A program made the translations under genes and the position numbers. A stretch of DNA of 64,000 bases, from positions 5,030,872 through 5,094,871 of the forward strand of contig JAKOON010000028.1 in the NCBI GenBank assembly GCA_022577435.1, written 5' to 3'. The notes below the pieces were generated by a model that was given only the letters and a program-made list of their open reading frames with translations, made no database searches and had not been told where the DNA came from. Every line of letters starts with the position of its first letter. Positions within the stretch are counted from its first letter, which is position 1. Source of the stretch: Embiotoca jacksoni. Its lineage: Eukaryota; Chordata; Actinopteri; Embiotocidae. This document shows positions 36,370-50,870 of the stretch, in pieces.

Positions 36370-36383
36370 GGGGGGGGGGGGGG
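36370..36383. repeat. Poly-G run (14 G)
   Basis: A homopolymer run of G after an A-rich segment (aagaaaaagaaag). No other feature is seen nearby. Confidence 0.9.
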
Positions 36384-37838
36384 AAAGTAAAACACCATTA
36401 TGGGTGAATGGATTGGAATGGATTATGACGTAGAAATTATATTTTAATCATGCTAACCCATCGAGTAAGTAAGTGGCTTGCAGGATTTGTGCCTGTAAGG
36501 CTGCTGGAGGAATTTTGAACACTGTCTAATGCACATACTTTACAGGCATCAATAGGCTGCTCACTGAACCCCACAGACTTGTGTTAATGGATGTCAGTGA
36601 TGTATGGATTCATTGAAAAGCCCTGCTCTATAGACAGCTGTATATCTCTAAGCAGAGCTGCAATCCATTAAGCTTTTAATACGCTTTAATCTTTTTTACA
36701 GGTTCAGCTTCAAACATGTCAAATTTCACATGTAAAACAGGAGTATTTGTCTATTTACTCTGAAGCCAGACTAGAGGAGCCGGTCCGGCAATTGGCCCGG
36801 AGTATTTTTAGGTCCACTGTTTTGACTATTGTGCATAATCCTTGTCCAGTTACCTGTGTGTTTTCAGAGGGGAGAGAGGGAAGAAAAATAGATTTGACAT
36901 CCAAGAGTAACAGGGCTACTGGGCTGAGGTGTTCTACATCTGGCTGTGTCCCCTGCTGACTGAGCATGAGGTTACGGGACTCTTTGGTTGTACGTGTTTG
37001 TTTCTGTGGACGGAAGGATGACTGGAAACCTTGCTCAGCTCTGGGTGGCTGCGTGCCTTTTAGCAGGTATCGGAGTGACCATGGTTTTGGGCTGTGCCCG
37101 GTCTGAGCTGCTCTGCCACAGGCAGGGGTGGCCAACTGGGGAAAGACAGGACCATTGTTCCTGAGCAGCAGCACAGGCAGAAGTTTACTCACTTCTAACA
37201 GAGCCAGATGTTTTGGTTGGCAGTTGCTACTGCTGTCGGGGCCCTACGGTGAAAATCTGGTGTGGCAATCAGGGGAGGGCAGGAGCTGAGCCAGGCTGGA
37301 GGCATGTAGTCGGTCCAAGGGAGGGCATGTTCCATTTTTCTGCTTCTTTTATGTACTCTTTATTCTAAAGTCACATCAGCTGCGGATTGACAGATTGACT
37401 CTGGATTTAAATATATATTTTATGTGGTCCAAATATAACTTTTAATAAATCAGCGTGCAACAAATACTGATCACCACGTCATCTAGAGAGCACCGACACC
37501 CCCATGTGCAACCCTTACAGTTCATCAACAAGCCTTCCAAGTCGATCGCTTTGTTCTCGTCTCGCCTCGTAAAATTTGTGTCCCGAAAGTTGCCAGCAGC
37601 TGGCCATTCTTTTTCTACTCTTCACTCATCACTTCCACACTGAGTGGCCGCAGTGCACGCAGAAGGCCTAGTGCCAGTCTCCGCTCGTGCCCGCTCTTCT
37701 CTTTTGTGTGCAGGATAGGCAGGCAGCATGCCGGCTTACTGTATCTGTGCAGAGTTTCTGGCGCACAGCTAAGGAGCCTGGGAGTAATTAGCTGTGAGGG
37801 TATAATCCTACACCAGACACAGTGTTGGGTCTGTTGCG

Positions 37839-37866
37839 CCCCCCCCCCCCCCCCTGCCCCCCCCCC
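37839..37866. repeat. Poly-C tract, interrupted
   Basis: Two long C runs are separated by TG, and a further C run lies at 37919-37929. The minus strand is G-rich with quadruplex potential. Confidence 0.9.
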
Positions 37867-39660
37867 TTCTCCTTCCAATCCTCAGGCACAAGTGGTTATG
37901 TCCTCACTCCCCCATGCCCCCCCCCCCCCTTACTTTTCTAGTGCCTTCATTTGTAAGTACAAAAAAAAAGAAAAAAGTGAAACTTCTTTGATTTACAGAT
38001 TTGTTTTCACAGCAGGGGTCAACCACATTTTTCCACCATGAATATGTTTACTCTTACCTATATAAGAAATGCCAAATCTCTACCGAGGATGACGTCTAAA
38101 AGGAGAGACCAGTAGTTCACGTGCCCATAGGCATCCTAAAAAACGGAAAGGTTTTACCTCAGCTTAAAATAAGATAAAAATAAAAGTATTTTTTTCCTCA
38201 AGCAGTAGCCTGATCTCAGCTTTCGTAGAACAGGTTGTGCCACAGACGCTTAGTGTGCAAAACTTGCTGATGGGTGGATGCAACAGGCTCTGGTCTGTTT
38301 CTCCCATACAGTAGTGCGGCTGTTCTCTGCTGGGAAGAGCCTGAGTTTGAGAGGCATAACGGGAATGTTCCTGGTGTGCCAGACACCCTTGGCATCATGT
38401 CAGTCTTAAGTTACACAAACTGTAAATGAGTGCTGTGATATGATCTTTATGTACATTTACTGGTATCTGACATCAGTAATTTACTTTCTCTTTCTGTTCT
38501 TTGCATCATCCGTGGGGCTTACTCTAATTATTGTTTTAATTAATCATTATTACTGTATGAATGTGCTTGCCTAATTGCATTGAAAAAAAAGAAATGGCTT
38601 GGATCTATGTGTCATAGCTGTCTTTGAAGACGGAAACCCCCTTGTCAGGTGGGACCTATTAAACAAAACAGTGCTGGACACATTTTTCTGCCTTCTGCCA
38701 TTCTTCCTCCCTCTCCTTTTTCCTCCTCCACCAACTGTCCCTATAGTCTAATTTCCTGTCATTTTCACCACATACACCCACATACTCCAAATGGAAACAT
38801 TAGCTTGCTGCCTTGACTGCCTGATTAGACTTGCATGTTTCCACCAGTGGTATAAATTAAAGGCAATTTAAATCCCGGCTTCACCACGCATTGTTCTGGT
38901 CCTCCGGAGGAGAGTTTGTGACCACAATAAAGGTGGTATTTTGCATGATGGTTGGATGATTACTTATTCAATCATATCCGGGCTAAACACACAGGGAGCA
39001 GGTGCTCACGAAAGATTGCCTCTTTAATGTCTTGGAGAATTATTTCCCCATGAGTGGGAGTGATTTAGCACTGGGGGTAATGGAGGTTGAGAATATCCTA
39101 ATATTTCTGCACTTCCTGACAGCTCCCTCCCCCAAATACCTTTTCCTCGTTGGTCCCAACCTCTGTTCCCTTTACCCTCTGCCCTCTATCAGCCCTCAGA
39201 CATCTAACTCAATGCAGTGCTTGTTTCAATCCACCACTGTCTCCATGTAGTCACAGGCAATTAGCTCCCGTCAAAATAGGCTGCAGGAGGCGGGTTGAGA
39301 CTCAGGCATCCAAAACCCCTTGCTCCTGCCCCTTACGCTTGGCTAATATTACTCTGAGCTACCGAAAAAAGGCCCGATAGGTTTTGTCAGTAGATGGAAG
39401 GGAAAGAAGGGGAGGGGAGTCCGCTTGGGACCTGCGCGCGTGCTACCTCACTGAGCACAAAGCAGTTCTTTCACTTGGGATCTGGAGCACATATGGAATC
39501 ATTTATCAAACCTCGAGTGCGTCAGCCCCACCGTATTCTCCTGGCTGCAGGTTTCCACTCACCTCCACATCTCAGATTCACTTTGCCTCCTGAAATGATG
39601 TTGAAAAGTGGCACCTGGGGATGTTCCTCCATTGTTCTCCTTGGCACACCTTCATTGTAA

Positions 39661-39790
39661 ATTCAATTCAATTCCACAAAGTTTTATTTATATGGCGCCA
39701 AATCACAACATAAGTCATCTTTGGGCAATTTACATAGTCTGGGCGAGACCTTACAGTATTATAGAGAGAAGCCCAACAATTGTGAGTATT
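39661..39790. repeat. Fish LINE-derived repeat, CR1/L2 or Rex-like tail
   Basis: The segment reads attcaattcaattccacaa, then gttttatttatatggcgcca, then a 'cttt(g)ggcaatttacatag..gaccttacagtattatagagag' type sequence. This is one of the most abundant dispersed repeats in percomorph fish. Recognition is from pattern memory. The family name is not certain. Confidence 0.7.
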
Positions 39791-42700
39791 CTCACATGAA
39801 TACACCTTCCTACAAACTCATCTTAGTGCCCTTAAAATATCTTTAAATTTCATAGATATTGTTTTGATTTTGTGGCCAGTAAACATACTTGTAGGTCGAC
39901 CCATGATGCCTTTACATCATCTGATATTACATTTAATTCAAAGATAATGTCATACTACTACTGAACTTAATTCCAGGTTGGCATTTATTGGAGTTTGCTT
40001 GCCTTTTTCTTGAATGAATTACACACAATTATAGAAGCACTACAGTATTTTAACAGTAACTCAATGCCAGTGTGACATCATCTCCAAAGATTGGCCTCTA
40101 AACTGCACAGCTGGGTGTAGATAACGGAGCAGCTTGGATGTTTATTTTTTCCCCTTCTGCATTCCAGCTTCTTATTTATAATGGCAATGATATTCAGCTC
40201 TGGGGGCTACTTCTATAAAAGGAAGTTTGAAGACTTTTGCCGAGCCACTCGGAGAGGAGGCTTGCATGCCACATTTCTCTCAAGATGTAACCTTTAGATT
40301 TTCAGTCGAAAAACATCAATCACTGCAGCAAAAGAATGGTGAGTTTGGTGAGTCGGTGAGATTCATGTCTGAAGACTTGACTGCAAATGCTGCAGAATCC
40401 AAACACAAAGCTACCAGCATTCTCCGTAGGGTTTTGCCTTTGTATCATCCAGGTGTATCCTCAAAAAAATTCAATGACCTGCACGTTTAAAGCACTTAGT
40501 TTCTCGTCCCTCCAAATGACCAAAGCTGTGGAGAAAAGTTGTGTGTAAAATGACTGAAACAAATGCAACTCGCAGGTCAAGGCTATGTTTTTGTTGAGGA
40601 TAGACTGCACATATTTAAATGTGGTTCGAGGTGACCTTTTACCTGTGACCTTATCCAATTGTTTGGCTAGCCCTTTAGGAAAAAGATTTTGTTTACAAAG
40701 AGCTTGTCCTTTAGATTTAATTATCTTCACATGTTGGGTTGGGCAGCCAATGGCAGTCAATGTATAGGTCTGTGTTTTTTTTTTTTTTTTTTTTGCCTTG
40801 GATCTAATGACAAAGTTCAACCCGTTCCTCTTTAACCTGTGAATATTCTCTGCTCGCAAACGGAGTCTGGTCCCAATTGCTAAATGACAAGAAGTCAATC
40901 GGCCGGGATCGTAAGTCCTTGAGTTTTTATCTTGAATTGTAGGTTCTCAGGATCAAATCCTCCCTAAATTAGCCTAAACGTCCCATTACTAACCATCCAG
41001 ATGTCCTCAGTGGCTGGACACCCTATTTAATGTGGAGCAGATGGTGTTTGTAGTGGTGGATTGTGCTGAAAACAGATTACCTTAATGAGGTCATTTACCA
41101 ATGAACTGTGTGGGTTTAGCCAAATCATCTGATGGAGGCTTGTACCAGCCCTCCAGGTTTCAAAAATTTACTTCAGGTTACTTACAGGTTAAACATCCTT
41201 AGAAGACCGACTCCTTGAAACACTGACTGTGGAGTGCATTCACCTTGAGGGGGGCCTCCTCCAAAGAGATATGGCCGAGCATGTACTCTTTTAGGCTGTG
41301 TTATTGTAACTACCAGATCTTCTCCGCTTTCCCTTTTCCTCCTCCCTCTCTCTGTCTCCTTGTTGGACAAGGGTCCTTTTCGCTGCCCCGTGCAACTCTG
41401 TTTGTGTTTGATTGTGGGAAAATTTCTCGACTGTCCGTGAGAGTCCCCCGCTCTCTGGAACGCCTTTTCCCATGGGGTCCTCCATGCTCAGAGTCACTGA
41501 GCCCCAGCACTGCTCTGAGGCCCCCCTTTTTTTCTTTTCTTTAATCTCATTAAAAAGTAGTGGTAACAGTGGTAGCTGAATTCATCTGTATAACCCTCCC
41601 ATGATTGTCATGCTCGACAACAGAGTTTATATCAGATTTGGGAGATCCTTTAGGATTTTCAGCACAATGAAAGAAGCCTTTAGCAAAAAGACATCTAACA
41701 GCAAATCACTTGAGAAGGGAGGCTGATGTTGAGCCATGGATCATGATGTGACACAGAGTTTTGAGACAGAACCAGGCTGTGGTGGGTTTACTTTGGCTAC
41801 CCATGCAGAATATGCTCTGGCTCCAATCTTGGATATTGAACCTGAGCTATGTCAAGTTTATAGCTTTGAGTTTGCAGTTTAGTTAATGAGACTTTCTCTG
41901 GTTCATGCACAGTATACGGTATGTCATTTGGCTGAAGGAATTACCTCATTAAATTAAGTTTGTGGCTTTGTATATTTAGATTGTGTATTTCAGTTTTCTT
42001 TTAAATGCATTCATTTGCGTTTGGCAATGGTTTGCTTTCATTTTTGCATTTGGATACTGGTACTGTTTTATTTTCACATTTGGCTCATGGAATTCCCCTG
42101 AAATACAGATTTTACAAATTCAGTTCTCAGACAAGTTTCACAATGACTGTTTTGTGTTGTGTGTGTCTATGTGTCTTTATACTGACTGAACAAATAAATG
42201 GCCTGTAATTTTACTGAAGATAAGACCGGCTGTCAGATAGCCAAGCCTTCCACCTCAATCCTGAATTAAATTTAAGCCGGTGTAATTCACTTTACTGGTG
42301 TGACAAAATGGTTTTTATTGAAGTGCTCCCAGGCTGGAGCATCTTAACAAGATTTAAGATGTAGATTCATTCGCCAATCTTGTTTTCCCTAATCCATTAT
42401 AATATTGTTATCTTATCTTCACCTGCAGGGTTTGGACGCTATACAACTATAAATTGTTTGACCTGAGGAAGAAAAATGGTCCAGACATACAGTATCAGTC
42501 AATACCTCCTCAGTGATCTCACTTTGTTCAAAACCAAAGGTTATTACTAAACATCTCAGAAGCTTAACACTATCATAATTCTTGCTCAGAGTTTTAAATT
42601 GCTAAATTTGTCTAGTGTATCTTCCCACGCATTTCTTACCAATCATGTAATGTCTTAATGGTGCACTTGAAAGCTCTAAAGTAGACAAGAAAGCTGTGAT

Positions 42701-45298
42701 GGGCACTTTTACTGTGCTCTACAGGCTTTCTCCCAAACCCTAATGCATCATCCGAGCTAACCGTCATCTGATTGTGTTTGAGCTTTGAGATGGATGAGTA
42801 GATGCTGTGAAGGATGCTGGAGCGGTTCTGTCTTTTTACTATCAAGTAACTAAACAGACGAACACAGCCTGAATGGTGGACCGAAGCCATAGTTTCTTTA
42901 GCCCCTGCAATTTTTTTTTTTTTTTTTTTAAAACACCCCCTTTTTCTCCAAGTGACAAACCGCGTGGTTGGCAACAACTAAAGCATTCAGCGGTGGAATG
43001 AATACGGTTCTGTCTTTGGAGAGGCTCGTTGAAACGGGGCCTTTTGCTTTTATCCCTCCGGAGAGCAGATTGATCTCGCGTAGGTTTGCACTGGCAGTGC
43101 ACTTCAAATGAACTGTTGAAAGCTAAGGCGTTTATTTGTGCTGTGTTATAAATTGTGTCCTTTTTTCCAGGTTTCAGATTCTGTGGGTGTTCTCCATCCT
43201 CTGAAAGCACGACCAGGCAATCGCTTCCTCCCTCTACTTTTGTCATACTTACATTCACCTGTAACACTAACCCCGACCTCGATCTGCTCTCTGGTGTTTT
43301 CATGTGTGCGCTGAAGGATTTTCTTCTCATCTGCTCTCCCTGATCAACAATGATGTGAAACGCAGGTACTCGTTTCGTACTAGATTCGGGGTCTTCTTTC
43401 CTTTTTTTTTTTTTTATAGTTCTGCCGATGGAGAGGAGGAAGCCTGTTAAAACAGATGTCATCCTCCTCTGATTTACAACCCATCACTCCCTCGTGGTAA
43501 ATATCACATGTGGACATCAGGTGACCCCCTTTGCGCTGTTCCTTTGGTTACTAACCCCCCTGCCCCCCATCCTCCCCCTCATCCCTGTCCTCTTGCTCCT
43601 TTGCATCATGCAGCAACCTTCCAGAGCAGCTTTGTGTTTTCTTTTTTCTCCGTCCACTTTTATAAAGGAGGAGACTTATCTGCCATCAGCATTCAGGAAG
43701 TGTGGGGATAAACAAATGACAAGACCCAGTAGGAGAAACTCAAATGACCTTAGTATGTCCGAGCAACCGTGAAGAGGAGGCTATTTTTGGTCAGTGTCTG
43801 TATCGCTGTGCCTTGAATTTATAAGTGGTTGTTTATGTGTCAGGGAAAGATGGTTTGTGCACGTGAGATTAACTCGGGTCAGAAAAATGCATCATCAACT
43901 ACTTAATTCAACAACTTTCCAGTCCTCACACTGACCAATCAGTCACAGGGTGTTCCCTCCCATTTTTTAAATTTATTTACTGGTCTGGTTACAAAGCTCT
44001 ATTCTGATGCACTGTTGACAGTGGTTGTTGTTTCAAGTTTTTTTTTTACTGGTGTGCATTTGCAGGATAAGAGTGGCCTCTCGCTTTTTCAAGACCTTTT
44101 TCAGACAGAAGTGTTTATATGAGAGAAATACAGACCTACAACGTTTAAAGTGCTGCGAAATGTACGTCTATACGCACGTGTGTTGACAGGTCCACCCTGT
44201 CAGCAGTTCATTAATGGAGAGATAAGCCAGTGTTCTCTGTGCCAAACCATCTGACTTGTTCGGAGCACACTGAATGCAGAAGCTGGCCTGCATTAAAGCT
44301 AGTGGAGACTGATGTATTTTTCTCTCTGTCTCCTTCTCTTTTTGTTTTTCACTCTCAACAGCTAGAGCTGGACTGCCCGTTTTCATGCAGCCTGTATTAT
44401 TTCTTCAGGCAGTGATCTATCCAGAAAATGGCTTCTTAAAATCCGGTCCTTCCTCCGTCATCACAATTCAGCCCCCCTTCTGTCCCATTGTCCAGAAGCG
44501 GTGGGGATTAGCTGTGCCATGTAGCGTGAGGAGACCCAAAGATATTGTGGTCATTGGAGGGAGGGATAGAGGTGAAATGGGGGAAGAAGGGGGTCGGTGT
44601 GGGGGAGTCCCTGCCGGGATGCTACCAGACTGTAACCATGCCCCTTGAACACATCTACTGGGATTAATACTAGTTTAGACAAGGGGTGGTGGTGGTGGTG
44701 GTAGGGGGGTGATTAAAGGTATTAGGCAGACAAACTGGACCCTTGGTGCAAAATCGTCCCCACACATATCCCTGCACACCCAACCCCCAACCCCCTCCCT
44801 GCTGTGCTGACAAACTAAATCCCTTAAATGTGCAATTAAGTGGCGGGGTGACTGCGGCTATTACAAGAGATCAGCTTTAATATGGAAGAAACGGATGTGA
44901 TTTTTGTTTATTGTCCTGAAACTTTAGTTGTTGGGGTATACTAACAGCCAGAGGGAGAGACATTTTGGACAATAGTTAAGGTTCTGTATTTTAGCTTACA
45001 GGCCTTGATTAAATATTACTGGAGTATTGACTCCAATCCAATTAGTCAATGAGGATTAAAAGAGATTTCAGCTCCTCCTGGTAAATCAGCTCAAACTTGC
45101 CATGATATGTTATCGGTAATAAAGAGGAAGAATATACTCTTTTACAGCTCCAAACTCCAAAGCATTAGGGTATTAAATATATGTTATTTTATGAAAATAC
45201 CTTTAGTAATGCGATTTGTCTCTTTTTCACCCTCTCACTCTTTCCTTTCCTTGGATCACTACCACTCTTTCTTGTGCTGCGCCCTGATTTGCTGCCAG

Positions 45299-45312
45299 GT
45301 TGCCTTGGCAAC
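45299..45312. promoter_or_regulatory. Perfect palindromic RFX site (X-box) in the presumed daam2 intron
   Basis: GTTGCC-TT-GGCAAC has perfect 6-bp inverted arms and fits GTNRCC-N(0-3)-RGYAAC exactly. It lies in a locally GC-rich patch (45290-45370, with gggcgatg and cgcagcgctgcg). This could be an RFX-bound enhancer or a minor promoter. Activity is inferred only. Confidence 0.55.
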
Positions 45313-47159
45313 AGGCCGCAGTACATAAACCGGGCGATGTTTGGGGAACGCAGCGCTGCGAGGCAGGAAATCTTGTGCATTCTTTATCTCTCACCCCTCG
45401 GATGGTGCTCCCGCCGTCCTCAGTAGGGAGCAGGAGCCACAGAAGCAAATGGAGGCCTTATTCTTTGAGTCGGTCCATTTCATACTTTTTCAGACGGAGG
45501 TAAACAAAATCTTTGAGGTCTTAGCAACCCACACTTCCTTTGCAAGCACTGGGGAGAGAATGAAAGAAAGGTTTCGGGAAATGCGTAAATAAGGAGCAGT
45601 GGTGCTATGGAAACACTGAAAAATGCTGAAAATGAAGGATTTTACTCTACGATGGCCAAGCTTTGCAAGTCCCAAAGTGTCATGCAACACTAGTCAGGAC
45701 TCTGAGCGATCAAGCATTTTCCAAATCTGTTGAATATATGTGTGCATACACTCACGGCACACATAAAATAAATGCACACGCAGACACACCCGTCATGACC
45801 TTGCTTTCCTGACATTCCATCCAAGAGCTTGAGGAAGAGGAAAGGTAGCCGCTGATCTGAGGTCGGCGGGTCTGGCCCATGAAACAGAATAAAGGGAAGA
45901 AGCCCTGCTGTGATCCATTTGTGTGTCGCCTACATTTGCGCACACAAACTCGCTTAGAAAGCAGTTGACAGAGTATTAAAACAGACTCTGATCATAAATC
46001 TGTCAGATGCTTTTGGCCTGTGGCCAGTGCTGCACAGTACATTTTCCCAGACTTCCCTTTTCTTCCTTTTTGTCATCAGATATTGACAAAAAAAGAAAAG
46101 AAAAAAAGAAAGATGTTTAAGAATTTAAAATGCAATCAGTTGGCAGCACTTTCATTGTCGTCTAATTTTAGCTGTGGTATTTACTTTTTGATGAACAGTT
46201 GCTGACACCTCTCCAGCTTGGCTCGGCTTCTTATTCTCGCCATTATTGACAGTAAAACTTGATGGCCAGAGCTGAGTAAGCCATTTCAGCTCTCCTACAG
46301 AACAGTGATCTTCAAAAAGGAGGGTGTCGACAGGTGAAGATCATAAAGTTGCTGCTCCCTTTTTCCTTTTGATCCCATTCTCGACAATCAATGCTCACAA
46401 CTATTGAAATGGCCGCTTTGGACTGTGTCTAAAAAGGTCACTGAGTTACAACTGATATCACGTCCTACATCTCACACAGCGTGCGAATTAACTATCTGTG
46501 TGCGCCACAGTGGCTGTTGTGGTTGTAACAATGCCAGTCGTGCCGTCGTGGGAGGGAGGAAAAAAAGGAAAAGTCAGACTCATTGTTCAGTGAAGGAAAC
46601 TAAGATGCAGAGAGAGGAAAAGCTGCGGGGGGAAAAAAAGTGCTGACCCACATTTTTGTTGCAGCGTGCAATGGGACAACAATTCGAGGGCCCAACCTGA
46701 CCATTTAACTTAAATGACTTGTAATCGGAACAATGTGTGTTGATTGTACGCCGTCAGAGCAGATGTGATTAACCCAGATTTGTGCGACGGGGGTCAAGGG
46801 TTTTTTCCGAGTAGGGTTTCATCCTGTGGAGGCCAGTGACTGGGACAGCTCATTGTGTGACAACTTTTCTTTACTTAACCTGCACTAATTTTTTGAAGAA
46901 CGTTTAAAGGAAACATCTGCACTACATTTAAAATAAATACAGTGTATATATTGACTGTAGGTTTTGACCTCGATGATGCTGGATGCAACACATGACTGGA
47001 GTTAGAATTCCCCTGAGGTCACACTGCTCATTGAGTTCAGCAGACGTCATACTATTGAGTACTCCTGGCCAATAACTATTGCGATTGCGTGTGGGAGAGA
47101 GAAAGTATGTCTATGAATGTGTGCCTGTATAAGAGGAGTACTGAAAAGCTAAAACTTGA

Positions 47160-47497
47160 CAGAAATGGAATATAATATTCATAATTTGTGTCGGTGTATA
47201 ATAACCTGAAACTATGAATTGCTGTGTTTTTGCTACCGTAGAATGACCTCTTTATATTAAGGAATAGGCAGTTGGTCCTTTTTCCATGCAGTGCTATGTT
47301 TGTAAAGTAGTCTAGAAGGAAAAACCAAAAACTGGCTCTATAAAGGGACTTGAGTGTTGTTTTGTCTGAGTGCTGGAGTAACAGTAGGTTCGCCTACACT
47401 CTTTGATGGGGAGGGTCAGGTGGGGGTTATTAAATTGGTTGCAATCTGCAACCTGAACACTAGATGCCACTAAATCCTACACACTGCTACTTTAATG
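47160..47497. repeat. Fish MITE-like repeat
   Basis: It contains gtttttgctaccgtagaatg, aaaaccaaaaactggctcta, caatctgcaacctgaacact and agatgccactaaatcctaca, ending cactgctactttaa. This ordered set of phrases marks a repeat found many times in percomorph genomes. It has no coding capacity. Confidence 0.6.
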
Positions 47498-50439
47498 CCT
47501 TATGGTATGGATATGTACGAATTAGTTCATACCGAGCGTGGTCTGACCACATCTGAAGGTAGAAAGTGTTTACAGGTGTTCTGAACTGTTGGAGAGGCAA
47601 AACGCTTCCTGTCACGTCCCAATAAGCAGTGTACTTTTTAGTTTTTGTTTTAATTCGGACAACTTGCACATTTTGCCTTTTCTTCAGGGCATTCACGAGA
47701 ATGTTCACACTTGAAGCTATTAAAGTTATGGTGTGAAGAATGAAGCACTGGAGCTCAAGCACGGCCAACTCTTACACAAAAGTGGCTGTTTGCAGCCTCC
47801 AAATTCTAAAATATAGCTTGTAACAACTTGTGAGATGATAAAGAAACTATTACGTTTTAATTATGTTGATCCCTTTAGCTCGGAGTCGGACAAAAAAACA
47901 GCCAAAGGACTGTGTTGATGTATACTGTTTAAGGTAATGGTGAGAAAATAAACACAATACAGGAAGTGTAATCGAGGTAATCGACTTATCGTATGCGCAA
48001 ACACGACACAACAGTTAGCAATCCTTAATTGCAGGATTTTATCTTTCATTGAGACTATTTTGAGTTTAAAAAAAAAATGCCAATGATATTACAAGGTAAT
48101 CTACCAGGTATGTTTGCTTGCATGCATGTGATTGGTCAGTGCCTATCATACATTTTTTTGCTGAAGCCCCCTGTTAATGTACCCCTGCTGCGCTGACAGA
48201 CTGCCTCCATTCAAATGAATGAAAGGACTACATATTTTCACGCCGAGCTGCTGTTGGTCTTTTTCAAGCAGCAACTCGGATCAGCTTCTGATGAAAAGGA
48301 CCAAAATTGTATCAATGGAAAGTCCTAATCAGTGTAGTGACTTGAACTCGTGTGTGCTTTTTTTTTTTTTTTCATACCAGAGTGGTCAGATTACAGTGGA
48401 TGAGCCTGCATCCCTGTGAGGGAGAGCCTTGTTTTGTTAGATTGATTTCACAAGCATTGTGGGGTGTTTGGGTATGGGTGTTTGTGTATTCGTCTAGCAG
48501 CAGAGCACGAACGAGGGAGCCGTACTGGCTTGTCGGTGTGTGTCACTGAAAAGCCAGATGGATATCCACGCGGTGGTGGGTGTTTTTCTGCCACTGCAGG
48601 AGCCCGCGCTGGGCTCAGCTGGCTTTAATCAACACAATCATTTACCCCTCTTGTGGGTAATCGGCGCACAATGGAACCCCCCTCAGCAACTACCCCCATC
48701 CCACCACCACTACCACCACCTCTGCTTCCTCAGAAGATAGTATATGTATTTACATTGTCTCTCCTGTACTCACACCAGCTCATTCACTCATTTGCTTGCA
48801 CATAAACACACACAGCCTGTTGAAACTTCAGTTGATATTGAATTTAAAGGATAATTATTATTATTTATGATAACTCGGGTTTACTGTCATAGTTTTGGCT
48901 AGAATTACCGTTGGTTATGATAATATTGTACAAAATAATTGCTTATTTAGTTGGTAGTAAAAATAAAGGCGAGCGCATTCATTTTTGCACTGGAACACTG
49001 TGCGTGCACATCTAAACTGTTTGGGTAATTACTGCACATTCTACTTCTGTTTTTATGTCCAAATACTGTTGGCTGAACTACATGCTTGTTTGAAACCTGT
49101 CTGGAAGACCACATGGATACTTAGTGCCCCATCACACTTTATTCTGCAAATAGCAGGAATTATTACAGTTGGAATAAATGTCCAAAACTACTACTAATAA
49201 ATGACTGTACCAGATCTGTCTTTGAATGTTTTGTCGGCATGCAGTTAAACAGTTAGGGAGCGAAGTGCAGTTGCAGACGGTGACAGTCGTGATATCTTTG
49301 TGCACTGTGACATAGATGGGAAAGAATGCAGTTACAAATTAAGGCTTGTGTAATCTCCACGCTCTTGTCGTGCATGCATACGTTCCTGATAGCTTCCTCC
49401 AGACAGGGCTAAGCGTTGCTTACCTACCAAAGCACCATGGTAGTCCCGACCCCGCCCTGAAACTATGCATCTCAAGGACCCTTTGTCTCACCATGTTCCT
49501 CTCAATCACTGAAGGATGTGTTGACCCAACGAACAACAGTATAATCCATGTGACAGCAGATTGCTGGATAGCTTTTAGGGAGCCCCTTCTCAGCTGGGGA
49601 ACAGGATGTTGCAAAAGGGCTGGTTAATTTGGGGCGAAAGTAAATCAGTGTAACAACATGTCTGACCCTTCCCACCATGTAAGAGGCAACTGGACGGACA
49701 AACTCGCTGTGTGGCTGGATGTTACACCAGGCACGTGTGCTTGAGTGATGCTGTGGGGTCAAAGGTTGACTGGTATTTGGTCAAGTTTTCTGCATATATG
49801 TTGTTGGAGGAATCCTTTAAATTTGCTGCATGTTTTTTTTTTTTTTTTTTAAATCGCAACAGCCCGTGGATGCAGCTACAGGTATTCTGTTCTCTGTGAT
49901 TTGTGGGTTTTAATTTTAGATTTAATGTTGTTTTCCCTTTCTATATCATAAATGTTTTCTGCAACATTAAGATGGGACAACCACTGTATTTATGTTGGAA
50001 TGAACAGTGGCTCAGAACAGACTGTTCCAACCTACTGAAGAGATAAACAGGAAGTGTTTGTTATTATTTCTGCCATCCCTGGAGAGCTCATAAGATAGTT
50101 TCACTGCAGTATAGTGCAACACCCAGCCAAGTCATCATTCCAAGTCTTTTATTTACCAAGAAGGAGAGAGAGGGGCATGAAGAACAAACGTTTAAAAAAA
50201 AAAAAAAAGAAAGAAAAGAGTCACTTTGCCATTTATTTCCAGCAGTGAAGCTCAGAGTAAACTGTGGGTTTAACTGGGTTCGTTGGACCGATTATGGTCA
50301 GCCCAGACCAAAGGGTTTGAGAGAAAAAAATTGGTGAGCTATCTTTGGACAATCCGCTTCCTCTGGTTTGTGATAAAATCTTTTAAGAGAGGATAGAACT
50401 TATTTGGTCACACCAGCTTCAAGGGTTTCTGTTATTGCT

Positions 50440-50870
50440 TCTGCTGTCACAGCATTATGTAAATGCATGGTTATAACCACAGACTGTAAATAAAAGTGGA
50501 TGTAGCTTCCGGACTAAAGTCACACGTTTTCTGGCTGTCCATCTGAAAATAATCCTGTCATTAAAGAGAAAATAAACCTAAAAAAATGTGTGTTTTTTGA
50601 AGGCATTCCTTTTTAAATTAACAGGAGCACTCGGGTTTCCACTATTAATGCGCGGGACGTTTTATCGTCGGGTTCCAATCAGATCGAGTCAGATTCATGG
50701 TTGCTCCTCCCCGGCTCGTCCAAATGTGGTCACAGAGGCTCCAACCTCTCCGAATTAGAAAGATGGCGACGGCTAATATCTGAACTCGAATCTTCATAAC
50801 GGCTGGTTGTAAAACGATGGGTGACGTCACTATTGGTTGCCGCTTGGTTACAATTTTTTTGTATCATTAT
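50440..50870. repeat. Fish MITE-like repeat carrying a CRE palindrome
   Basis: Left part reads ccacagactgtaaataaaag, then tggatgtagcttccgg. Right part reads aaacgatgggtgacgtcact followed by attggttg. These phrases are typical of a common fish non-autonomous transposon. The middle is CpG-rich and contains aagatggcgacgg (YY1-like). TGACGTCA is a full cAMP-response element. Confidence 0.5.

Noticed and set aside
40227..40490. 87-codon plus-strand frame starting MKTFAEPLGEEAC
   Set aside because: Somewhat protein-like, but with no recognised family, no clear promoter or splice context, and inside a presumed intron.
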